NCBI RefSeq assembly: GCF_008014745.1
Contig: NZ_VPFD01000013.1
Location: 122,661-186,660, forward strand
Length of the DNA: 64,000 nucleotides
Origin: Massilia arenae
GTDB lineage: Bacteria; Pseudomonadota; Gammaproteobacteria; Burkholderiales; Burkholderiaceae_D
Direction: 5' to 3'
Each line of letters starts with the position of its first letter. Position 1 is the stretch's first letter. The notes under the pieces are model-generated. The model did not search any database, was not told where the DNA came from, and saw only the letters and a program-made list of their open reading frames with translations. Shown here in pieces: positions 25,088 to 33,283 of this stretch. The position numbers and the translations under genes are program-made.

Positions 25088-26435
25088 CCTGATCCTGCTG
25101 CTCGCCCTGGTGGCGATCATCCCGTTCATCTTCAAGCGTCCGGTGGTGGGCGCCCTGGCCTATTGCGTGGTCAGCCTGATGAATCCCCACCGCCTCACCT
25201 ACGGCTTTGCGCAGACTTTCCCGTTCGCGATGATCTTGTGCGTCGTGACCCTGGTCGCCTTCGTGTTGTCGCGCGAACAGAGGAAGCTGCCGTCCTCGCC
25301 CGCGGTCTGGATGCTGCTGATCTTTTTTGCATGGACGACGCTCTGCACCGTCTTCGCCCAGATGCCCAAGGCGGCCTGGAGCGACTGGGACCGCTTCAGC
25401 AAGATCATCCTGATGGTGATCGTCACCATCATGACGGTGCGTACCCGCAAGGATGTTCAGGCCCTGGCATTCGTGGTGGCGATGTCGCTTGGTTTCTGGG
25501 GCTTCAAGAGCGGCCTGTTCGTCATCTTCAGCGGCGGCGGCGAGGGGATGTTCGGTCCGCGCAAGAGCTTCATCAGCGACAACAACACGCTGGCGCTGGC
25601 GCTGGTGACGGCCACGCCGCTGCTGGTCTATCTGATCACCCGGGCAGACACCAAGTGGCTCAAGCGGGGCGCGATCGCCATCGCCGCCCTGACCGTGCTG
25701 GGCGCCATCGGCTCGTACTCGCGCGGCGCCATGCTGGGCGCCTTCATGATGGGATTCTTCCTGTGGCTCAAGTCGCCCTACAAGGCCAAGCTCGGCCTCG
25801 TGCTCGTGCTGATCGTGCCGCTTGTGCTGCTGGCGATGCCCGAACAATGGATGGGACGGATGCAAACCATCCAGACCTACCAGGAAGACGCATCGGCCAC
25901 GGGCCGCATCAATTCCTGGATGTTCGCGATCAACATCGCCGACGAATTCTTGCTGGGCGGCGGCCCCAATGTGTTCTCGCCCTATATGTTCATGCTGTAT
26001 GCGCCGGAACCGGACCGCTACTACGACGCCCACAGCATCTACTTCCAGATCCTGGGCGAACAGGGCTACATCGGCCTGGTCATCTTCCTGCTCATGTTCC
26101 TGGTCGCCTGGCGCACCGGCGCGCGCGTGATCCGCTTCTGCCGCGACAAGGAAGACCTGGGCTGGGCCCTGATGCTGGCCCGCATGTGCCACGTCAGCAT
26201 GATCGGCTACCTGACTGCCGGCGCCTTCCTGACCCTGGCCTACTATGACCTGATCTACTACGTGATCGCGATCCTGATCACGCTCGACAAGGTGCTGATC
26301 CGCGCGCCCCAGAAGGACGACATCCCTCCGCTGCGCCATCCGCTGCTGGACCGTCTGGCGCAGCGCTTCCTGGGCCGGCCGCCGCCGGCGGCGCAGGATG
26401 GGACGCAGGCGGGCAAGGCCGGCGCTGCGCCGTAA
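25080..26435 (+). CDS. O-antigen ligase-like / O-glycosylation ligase, exosortase A-associated
   Basis: 451 residues with about eleven membrane helices and a Wzy/WaaL-type periplasmic loop (GGGPNVFSPYMFMLYAPEPDRYYDAHSIYFQILGEQG). The His in DAHSIYFQ and the upstream Arg in SYSRGAMLGA match the catalytic pair of O-antigen ligases. It fits the putative O-glycosylation ligase of XrtA loci and should either polymerise repeat units or move them onto a protein or lipid. The start is GTG 25080, inside the preceding gene. The charged tail after about residue 420 is cytosolic. Confidence 0.87.
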   Translation: MRDLILLLALVAIIPFIFKRPVVGALAYCVVSLMNPHRLTYGFAQTFPFAMILCVVTLVAFVLSREQRKLPSSPAVWMLLIFFAWTTLCTVFAQMPKAAWSDWDRFSKIILMVIVTIMTVRTRKDVQALAFVVAMSLGFWGFKSGLFVIFSGGGEGMFGPRKSFISDNNTLALALVTATPLLVYLITRADTKWLKRGAIAIAALTVLGAIGSYSRGAMLGAFMMGFFLWLKSPYKAKLGLVLVLIVPLVLLAMPEQWMGRMQTIQTYQEDASATGRINSWMFAINIADEFLLGGGPNVFSPYMFMLYAPEPDRYYDAHSIYFQILGEQGYIGLVIFLLMFLVAWRTGARVIRFCRDKEDLGWALMLARMCHVSMIGYLTAGAFLTLAYYDLIYYVIAILITLDKVLIRAPQKDDIPPLRHPLLDRLAQRFLGRPPPAAQDGTQAGKAGAAP

Positions 26436-26451
26436 CCTTGCGCGCTGAACC

Positions 26452-27699
26452 TCAGACCAGCACTTCCAGCGCCGGCGGATGCCCCAGGAACATCGCCGGG
26501 CTGGCGCTGGCGCCATAGGCGCCGGACTGGAACACCACCACCAGGTCGCCGACGCGGGCGTGGGCCAGCGGCATGCGCTCGGCCAGGATGTCGAGCGGGG
26601 TGCACAGCGGGCCGGTGGCCGACGCCGGGCCGCTGTCCGGCGCGTCGCCGCCGGCGTTCATGCGGTTGCCGACCGCCACCGGATAATTCTTGCGGATCAC
26701 CTGGCCCAGGTTGCCGGAAGCCGCCAGGTGGTGATGCATGCCGCCGTCCAGCGCCAGGAATACCTCGCCGCGCGAGACCTTGCGGTCGATCACGCGCGCC
26801 ACGTACACGCCGGCTTCACCGACCAGGTAGCGTCCCAGTTCCAGCGCCAGCCGCGCCTGCGGCAGCGCCGCGGCCAGGCGCGGCAGCCATGCGGCCAGGT
26901 GTTCTCCCATCGGCGCCGGATCGAGGCGCACCTCGCCCGGAAAGTAAGGGATGCCGAGGCCGCCGCCGATGTTCAGCTGGCGCAGCGCCAGCGGGCTGTC
27001 GCCTGCCAGCCGCATGGCCAGTTCGATACTGCGCGACTGGGCCTCGACGATGGCGTCCAGGCGCAGGCTCTGCGAGCCGCTGAAGATGTGGAAACCCTGG
27101 AAATCCAGGCCCAGGCTGGCCACCTGGCGCAGCACGGCAGGCGCCAGTTCCTCGTCGATGCCGAACGGCTTGGCGCCGCCGCCCATCTTCATCCCCGACG
27201 ATTTCAGTTCGAAGGCCGGGTTGATGCGCAGCGCCACGCGCGGCGTGATGCCGAGTGCGTCGCCGATGCGCGCGGCGCGCGCCAGTTCGTGCTCGGACTC
27301 GATGTTCAGGCACACGCCGGCGGCGATCGCCTGGCGCAGTTCGGCATCCGTCTTCGCCGGGCCGGCGAAGCTGATGTGGGCCGGGTCCTTGCCGGTGTCG
27401 AGCGCGGTCTTCAACTCTCCGCTGGAGGCGACGTCGAGGCCATCGACCAGGCCGGCCATGTGCTGCACCAGGGCCGGCATCGGATTGGCCTTGATCGAAT
27501 AGTGCAGCGCCACCTGCGGCGGCAGGATCGCGCGCAGGCCCGCGACCTGCGCGCTGCAGACGGCGCGGTCGAGCGCGAAGAACGGCGTGCGGCCGACGCG
27601 CTCGGCCAGCCGGGTGAGCGGGATGCCGCCGACTTGCAGGACGTCGTCGACCACCGGGAAATGAATCTGGGGAGCGTGCTGGGGCTTGGTGCCGGTCAT
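26452..27699 (-). CDS. PLP-dependent decarboxylase, exosortase A-associated (LysA/ODC fold)
   Basis: 415 residues of the alanine-racemase-fold decarboxylases: PLP Lys70 in HYSIKANP, glycine-rich LNIGGGLGIPY, ALELGRYLVGEAG, and the C-terminal GPLCTPLDIL with the Cys that contacts substrate. It should decarboxylate a basic or diamino acid to an amine. The XrtA-associated subgroup always accompanies the acyl-CoA ligase encoded next, and the two genes are 32 bp apart in one transcript. The amine product may feed an acylation pathway. The start ATG at 27699 is where family similarity begins. Confidence 0.88.
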   Translation of the reverse strand: MTGTKPQHAPQIHFPVVDDVLQVGGIPLTRLAERVGRTPFFALDRAVCSAQVAGLRAILPPQVALHYSIKANPMPALVQHMAGLVDGLDVASSGELKTALDTGKDPAHISFAGPAKTDAELRQAIAAGVCLNIESEHELARAARIGDALGITPRVALRINPAFELKSSGMKMGGGAKPFGIDEELAPAVLRQVASLGLDFQGFHIFSGSQSLRLDAIVEAQSRSIELAMRLAGDSPLALRQLNIGGGLGIPYFPGEVRLDPAPMGEHLAAWLPRLAAALPQARLALELGRYLVGEAGVYVARVIDRKVSRGEVFLALDGGMHHHLAASGNLGQVIRKNYPVAVGNRMNAGGDAPDSGPASATGPLCTPLDILAERMPLAHARVGDLVVVFQSGAYGASASPAMFLGHPPALEVLV

Positions 27700-27731
27700 G
27701 GGGTATGCCTGGAAAGCGATGAAGCCGGCCC

Positions 27732-29306
27732 TTAGCGGCCGGGCTGGAAGGTCGTGCGCAGCAGGTTGCGGTCGATCTTGCCGTTCGGGTTGCGCGGCAG
27801 CGCCTCGTCGCGCAGGACGATGTGGGCCGGGATCATGTAGGCCGGCAGCCGGCGCCGGCATTCGGCCAGCAGGGCCGCGCGGTCGACCGCGCCAAGGTCA
27901 GCCACCGCCACGGCGACAATGGCCTGGCCCAGCGTCTCATCCGCGATGCCGAACGCCGCCACCTCGCTCACCAGGCCGCTCGCATGCAGGACGCTCTCGA
28001 TCTCGGTCGGGCTGATGCGGTACCCCGAAACCTTGATCATCTCGTCGCTGCGGCCGATGAAATACAGATAGCCGTCGGCGTCGCGGCGCACGGTGTCGCC
28101 CGACCATACGGCCAGTTCGGGCAGCGGCAGGGCCGGATCCTGGCCCGGCGCCGGGCGGAAACGCTGGGCGGTGCGCGCCGCATCGTTCCAGTAGCCCAGC
28201 GCCACCAGGGCGCCGCGATGCACCAGTTCGCCCGGCTCGTCGGCCTCGCACGGGCTGCCGTCGGGACGCACCACCAGCACCTCGGCGTTCGGGATCGCGC
28301 GCCCGATCGAGTCCGGACGGCGCGCCAGTTCGGCCGGCGGCAGCCAGGTCGAGCGGAACGCCTCGGTCAGGCCATACATCAGGAAGACCTCGGCGCGCGG
28401 CAGCGCTTGCTGCAACGCCCTGACCGTCACCACCGGCATGGCGCCGCCGGAATTGGTGATGAAGCGCAGCGTGCAGTCGGCCGGCCACTCCAGGCGCGAC
28501 AGCGCGATCCACAGCGGCGGCACCGCGGCCAGGCCGGTGATGCGTTCGGCGCGCACGGCGGCCACGATGTCCTTCGGGAACAGGTAATTCATGAGGACCA
28601 CGCTGGCTCCGCGCAGGAAGGCGGTGGTCAGCTGGCTCAAGCCATAGTCGAAGCTCAGCGGCAGCACCGCCAGCAGCCGGTCGTCCGCGCGCATGCCGAG
28701 ATAGCCGGCCACGCTGGCCGCGCCGGCGACCATGTTCCGGTGCGACAACACCACGCCCTTCGGCGCGCCGGTGCTGCCCGAGGTGTACAGGATGGCCGCC
28801 ATGTCGGTGTCGATACGGCGATGCGGCGCCGGGGCGCCGGCGGCATGGATGTCCATGTCGCGCCAGTGCAGCACCTGCAGCGCGCCGGGAGCGTCCGGCG
28901 CCAGCGCCTGGCCTTCGGTCAGCAGCAGCGCGCGCAGGCCGGGGCAGCCGGCCAGGCTGCCTGCCAGCTGGGCCTGGCGCTCGGGGGTCGTCACCAGCAG
29001 GCGTACGTTGCAGTCGGCCAGGATGTAGGCCACCTGTTCCGGTTTCAGCAGCGGATTGACCGGCACGAAGACGCAACCGGCAGCGGCAGCGCCGAACATG
29101 GCGACCACGTTCTCGATGCGCTTTTCCATGTATACCGCCACACGTTCGCCGGGCCGCAGGCCGCGCGCCAGGAACAGGGCCGCGGCGGCCCTCACGCTGG
29201 CCGCCAGCGCGGCATAGGTGCAGCGCTCGGCGCCATAGGCCAGCGCCGGGGCGTCGGGAGTGCGCGCCGCGCTGTCGAAAATGCTGTCGTGGATCAGGTG
29301 GTTCAT
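27732..29306 (-). CDS. Acyl-CoA ligase (AMP-forming), exosortase A-associated
   Basis: About 524 residues of the adenylate-forming superfamily: P-loop-like YTSGSTGAPKG, YGLTEAFRSTW, YLYFIGRSDEMIKVSGYRISPTEIE, and the catalytic Lys near the end in NPNGKIDR. It activates a carboxylic or amino acid as an adenylate and loads it on CoA or a carrier protein; the ACP at 42806 is the obvious carrier in this locus. Start chosen at ATG 29306 (MNHLIHDSIFDSA); a GTG at 29333 would add nine residues. It transcribes away from the + strand aminotransferase gene at 29469. Confidence 0.88.
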   Translation of the reverse strand: MNHLIHDSIFDSAARTPDAPALAYGAERCTYAALAASVRAAAALFLARGLRPGERVAVYMEKRIENVVAMFGAAAAGCVFVPVNPLLKPEQVAYILADCNVRLLVTTPERQAQLAGSLAGCPGLRALLLTEGQALAPDAPGALQVLHWRDMDIHAAGAPAPHRRIDTDMAAILYTSGSTGAPKGVVLSHRNMVAGAASVAGYLGMRADDRLLAVLPLSFDYGLSQLTTAFLRGASVVLMNYLFPKDIVAAVRAERITGLAAVPPLWIALSRLEWPADCTLRFITNSGGAMPVVTVRALQQALPRAEVFLMYGLTEAFRSTWLPPAELARRPDSIGRAIPNAEVLVVRPDGSPCEADEPGELVHRGALVALGYWNDAARTAQRFRPAPGQDPALPLPELAVWSGDTVRRDADGYLYFIGRSDEMIKVSGYRISPTEIESVLHASGLVSEVAAFGIADETLGQAIVAVAVADLGAVDRAALLAECRRRLPAYMIPAHIVLRDEALPRNPNGKIDRNLLRTTFQPGR

Positions 29307-29468
29307 CGCGTTCAGGGTCTCGGTGGCCGCCACACGGGCGAAGGGCGCGGCGCATCCGCCATCTTACCAGTTCGGGCCGGACCGCAAGCCGCCTGCATGC
29401 AATGTCGACATCGTCGGCAAGGGCGCGCGGTGCACGGGATCGGTGCGTCCCCATGTTATATTTAAATC

Positions 29469-30689
29469 ATGCCGAGAATAAACAACAGCACCTTGCCACG
29501 CCGCGCCATCCCTTCCGTGCCGGTGCTTTCGCTGGGCGCCTTCGGCAGCCGCCGGGCCGGTCTGCCGGCGCTTGACGACGCCCCCGCGGTGCAGCTGGTG
29601 ACGAGCGGCCGGATCGCGATCGGCATGGCGCTGCGCGCGCTCGGCGTGGGCCCTGGCGACACGGTGCTGGTGCCGGCCTACCACAGCCCGTCGATGATCC
29701 CGCCGGTGCACTGGTGCGGCGCCGAAGTCGTGTTCTACCGGGTCCACCCCGACACCACGGTCGACCTGGACGACGTGCGGCGCAAGATGGCGCCCGGCGT
29801 GAGGGCCGTGATGGCCACCCACTTCTTCGGCTTTCCCCAGGACCTGCGCGCCCTACGCGCGCTGTGCGACGCCCACCACGCCGGGCTGGTCGAGGATTGC
29901 GCGCACTGCTTCTTCGGCGAGCACGAAGGCGTGGCGGTCGGCGCCAGCGGCGACTATGCGATCGGCAGCAGCATGAAATTCTTCCCGATCTTCGAAGGCG
30001 GGTGCCTGGTCTCGCACCGGCATCGGCTGCCGGACCGGCTGGCCGGCGCCGGCGCCGGCTTCGAAGCCAAGGCTGCACTCGGCGCGCTCGAGGCCAGCTT
30101 CGGCCAGGGCCGCCTGCCGGCGCTGCGCCTGGCCGCCGCGCTGCCGCTGCACCTCAAGACCGTCCTGTGGAGCCGGATCAAGGCGCGCGCGGCCGGCGCC
30201 ACGGTCGCCACGGCGGCGCCGGCGCTGGCTCCTTCCTCGTCCGACAGCAGTTTCTCCTTCGACTCTCACTGGGTCGACCGCCGCTCGTCGTGGTTCTCGC
30301 GCCGCGTCCTGCGCGGCGCCGACCGCGCCCGCATCGTCGAGCGACGGCGCCGCCACTACCTCGAACTGGAACGCGCACTGGAAGGCGCGCCCGGCTGGCA
30401 GCCGCTGTTCGCGGCGCTGCCGCAAGGCGCCTGCCCCTGGGTCTTCCCGCTGCTGGCCGAGCGCCCGGCCGCGCTGCATGAACGCCTGCGCGCGGCCGGC
30501 GTCCCGATGGTGCGCTTCGGCGCCAGCCTGTGGCCGGGGGTCGACGCCGCCACCTGCGCCAACAGCGTGGCGCTGGGCCGGCGCCTGTTCGGCCTGCCCG
30601 TACACCAGGAACTGTCGCCATCCGAGCGCACCTGGCTGGCGGCCAGCGTGCGCGCCGCACTGGCGGCATCGATGGCGGCGCCGGCATGA
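29469..30689 (+). CDS. DegT/DnrJ/EryC1/StrS-family aminotransferase-like protein
   Basis: 406 residues of the PLP-dependent sugar-aminotransferase fold: SGRIAIGMALRALGVGPGDTVLVPAYHSPSM, Asp143 in VEDCAHCFFGEH, and the expected PLP Lys170 in GSSMKFFPIFEGG. The Ala/Ser-rich insertion around 225-245 is unusual for the family. It may transaminate a keto-sugar or act in the XrtA small-molecule branch. The downstream acyltransferase gene overlaps it by 4 bases, so the pair probably works on one substrate (amination followed by acylation). Confidence 0.78.
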   Translation: MPRINNSTLPRRAIPSVPVLSLGAFGSRRAGLPALDDAPAVQLVTSGRIAIGMALRALGVGPGDTVLVPAYHSPSMIPPVHWCGAEVVFYRVHPDTTVDLDDVRRKMAPGVRAVMATHFFGFPQDLRALRALCDAHHAGLVEDCAHCFFGEHEGVAVGASGDYAIGSSMKFFPIFEGGCLVSHRHRLPDRLAGAGAGFEAKAALGALEASFGQGRLPALRLAAALPLHLKTVLWSRIKARAAGATVATAAPALAPSSSDSSFSFDSHWVDRRSSWFSRRVLRGADRARIVERRRRHYLELERALEGAPGWQPLFAALPQGACPWVFPLLAERPAALHERLRAAGVPMVRFGASLWPGVDAATCANSVALGRRLFGLPVHQELSPSERTWLAASVRAALAASMAAPA

Positions 30690-31696
30690 ACTGGCGCGTG
30701 GTCCCGGCGGCAGAGTTCCTGGCGCAGCCCGAGCTCCAGGAGCGCTGGCGCAGCCTGCACCGCGCCAGCGCCGGCTCGCCGCTGCTGGCGCCCGAGTTCG
30801 CGGCCGCCACGCTGGCGGTATTCGGCAACGGCGACCAGCAGCTGGCCTGGCGCGAGGTGGACGGCCAGACCGACGTCATGGCGGTCCTGACGCCGTCGCG
30901 CCTGGGCGCCTGGAACACCTTCCAGCCCTCGCAGGCACCGGTCGGGCTGTGGCTGCAGCGCGACGCGCGACCGCGCAGCGCGAGCCTGCCGGCCCTGTTG
31001 CGGGCCCTGCCCGGCCCCGCCCTGATGCTCGGACTGACCCAGTGCGACCCGATGCTGATGGAGCGCCCGGCCGACGGCGGCGTCACGCGCACCATGGACT
31101 ATATCGACACCGCCCGCGTCACCTTGCCGGCCAGCTTCGAGGCCTACTGGGAAGGACGCGGCAAGAATCTGCGCACCAACCTGCGCAAGCAGCGCAAGCG
31201 CCTGCAGGACGATGGCGTGGCGACCCGCCTGCAGGCCAGCCGGGCGGCGCACGAGATGGCGGCCGCGGTGCAGGACTATGGCCGGCTGGAGGGCGCCGGC
31301 TGGAAGGCCAGGGACGGCACCGCGGTGGCCGGCGACAACGCCCAGGGCCGCTTCTACCGCACGCTGCTGGAATCCTTCGCCGCCATGGACGCGGCTTGCG
31401 TGTACCGCTACTTCATCGGCGACCGGCTGGCGGCGATGGACCTGTGTATCGAAGGCGGCGACTGCATCGTCGTGCTCAAGACCGCGTACGACGAGAGCTT
31501 CGGCAAGGTCCTGTCGCCGGCGCTGCTGATGCGCGAGGAAGCCACGCGCGCGATCATCGAAGCGGGACGCTTCGCGCGCATCGAGTTCTACGGCCGGGTG
31601 ATGGAATGGCATTTGCGCTGGACCGACGAGGTCCGGGTCATGTACCACCTGAACGCCTACCGCTGGCCCTGGATCGGGCGGCTGCACGGGCGCTGA
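30686..31696 (+). CDS. GNAT/FemAB-like acyltransferase (Acetyltransf_6 type)
   Basis: 336 residues. The recognisable core is RGKNLRTNLRKQRKRLQDDG followed by DYGRLEGAGWKARDGTAV, FYRTLLESFAAM and FIGDRLAAMDLCIEGGDCIVVLKTAYDESFGKVLSPALLM, the BioF2/Acetyltransf_6 pattern found in EPS loci. It likely acylates an amine, possibly the product of the aminotransferase whose gene it overlaps (ATGA). Cytosolic; donor and acceptor are unknown. It converges with the deacetylase-like gene at 31728. Confidence 0.8.
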   Translation: MNWRVVPAAEFLAQPELQERWRSLHRASAGSPLLAPEFAAATLAVFGNGDQQLAWREVDGQTDVMAVLTPSRLGAWNTFQPSQAPVGLWLQRDARPRSASLPALLRALPGPALMLGLTQCDPMLMERPADGGVTRTMDYIDTARVTLPASFEAYWEGRGKNLRTNLRKQRKRLQDDGVATRLQASRAAHEMAAAVQDYGRLEGAGWKARDGTAVAGDNAQGRFYRTLLESFAAMDAACVYRYFIGDRLAAMDLCIEGGDCIVVLKTAYDESFGKVLSPALLMREEATRAIIEAGRFARIEFYGRVMEWHLRWTDEVRVMYHLNAYRWPWIGRLHGR

Positions 31697-31727
31697 CGCC
31701 GCCGGCGCGGTCGCGCCGGGATGGGCC

Positions 31728-32780
31728 TCAACCCTGGCTGAGCTGCAGTTCGTCCGTGGCCTGTCCGTCCGCCGATGGCGCACCGAGTGCCGCCGGCAGC
31801 GCCGACATGCTCATGAACTGGCCGCCGATCTCGTCGCGGAACCAGGCGCAGTAGTCGTGGATGGCGGCCACCAGCCGTTCGCGGTCGGCCGCGTCGCGCA
31901 CGTAGGGCGTATGGCCCGGCACCAGCGAAGGGCTGTGATAGGTCAGCGAGAATACCTCGCAGCCGTTGGCGCGCAGGGCGCGGGTCAGGCGCCGCATCTC
32001 GGCGCCGGTGGCAACCTCGGGGCTGAGACGGATGCGTTCCAGCGCGCCGCTGCGCGCCAGCACGCCACCCATGCGCAGCGCGCGTCCCAGTGGCGACCGG
32101 GCCAGTTCGAACAACCGTGGTCCCATGCCGCGCAGCCAGCCGGCGTAGCCGGTGGTCACCGGCAGCTCGAGCAGGCGCCGGCCTCCCGCCTCGAACCAGT
32201 AAGGGTGTTCGTCGAAGGCGCGAAAATCGGGCGCGCCGACGTCCTCGAAGCGAGTATAGGGCACGACGCTGGCGTCGATCTCGTAGCCCAGGGCCGCCAC
32301 CGCCTCGGCGCTATGCGGACCCAGGCCATAGCGCCCGGCCTTGAAGGCGGTGGGCGCGCGGTCGAAGGCGTCGCCGATGGCCGTGGTCAGCATGCGCAGC
32401 TTGGCCAGCTCCAGTTCGCGCGGCAGGTTGCCGGCATACGAATTGAAGCGGGTTACCTGTTCTTCGTACGGCGGCGAGACCCAGGGATGGAGCTGGGTGC
32501 CGATCTCGCAACGGCCCTCGCGCATCAGGCGGCGCAAGGTGGCTGCGGCGCCCGCCTCGGTGGCGACTGGCCAGTCGACCATATAGGACGGCACGATGCC
32601 GAAACGGTCGAACACGCGTTCGTGCATCAGGGGCTGGGCGGCGACCGAGGTGGTGCCGGTATTGGCGCGGTCGAAAGGCTTGTCCCAGGCGAACTCTTCT
32701 TCGGTATCGACGATGACGATCAGGATCGGAGGGCGCCCCGCCGGCAACCGGGCCGTTACATGATTGGTTGTGCTTAGCAT
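31728..32780 (-). CDS. Polysaccharide deacetylase-like protein (WalW type)
   Basis: About 350 residues with a NodB-like beginning ILIVIVDTEEEFAWDKPF, where the Asp in VDTEEEF corresponds to the deacetylase active-site Asp. EIGTQLHPWVSPPYEE carries His and Pro of the metal site, FKAGRYGLG follows, and FSLTYHSPSLVPGHTPY has the late catalytic His. A second carbohydrate deacetylase beside that at 10031 suggests two modification sites on the polymer. The start is uncertain: ATG 32780 lies just before the domain; ATG 32906 would add 42 residues with no domain match. Confidence 0.75.
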   Translation of the reverse strand: MLSTTNHVTARLPAGRPPILIVIVDTEEEFAWDKPFDRANTGTTSVAAQPLMHERVFDRFGIVPSYMVDWPVATEAGAAATLRRLMREGRCEIGTQLHPWVSPPYEEQVTRFNSYAGNLPRELELAKLRMLTTAIGDAFDRAPTAFKAGRYGLGPHSAEAVAALGYEIDASVVPYTRFEDVGAPDFRAFDEHPYWFEAGGRRLLELPVTTGYAGWLRGMGPRLFELARSPLGRALRMGGVLARSGALERIRLSPEVATGAEMRRLTRALRANGCEVFSLTYHSPSLVPGHTPYVRDAADRERLVAAIHDYCAWFRDEIGGQFMSMSALPAALGAPSADGQATDELQLSQG

Positions 32781-33137
32781 TGCATCAATTTCCACGAAGC
32801 CTGGCGCGCCCACAGGCGCAGCAAAAGGGCTGGCACGATGTCCTTTGGTAACGGTCAATGGCCGCACGGCACCACGAGCGATGTCGTCAGCTACTGATGT
32901 TGTCATCCTAGCATATAAAGATTTATCGGATGACAACCTCGCTTTGTGTGTGGTGCAAGCCAGCAGCAGATGCCATCCAGGAACAGATGAGAAAAATCGA
33001 TAAATACGAAAAATCCATTGCGGCGTTTTCCGATGGTTTGGGGGAATCAGCCTTTTCCAGCTGGGATCAGTATCTTACGTACAACTAACTTGTTTGTAGG
33101 GCACGATTGATGAAAAAATGTTCTTGACTTTATTGTA

Positions 33138-33261
33138 GAAAATAATTTCAACCGCGCCATCTTCGTTGTTTTTGCACAGAAAATCGGCAAAAACCATCGA
33201 AAATTGGCCCACGGAAAATGTTGGCCAGGGTAAAGTTCTGTTCCACACAGAAATTATTTTC
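33138..33261. repeat. 12-bp inverted repeat bounding a 100-bp A/T-rich spacer
   Basis: GAAAATAATTTC (33138-33149) and its exact complement GAAATTATTTTC (33250-33261) flank an A/T-rich spacer in the roughly 500-bp gap before the lipoprotein gene. It could be an upstream dyad for that gene or the relic of a very small element. No other gene is seen in 32781-33283. Confidence 0.45.
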
Positions 33262-33283
33262 TTCCCGAACCTTTCCCGACATC

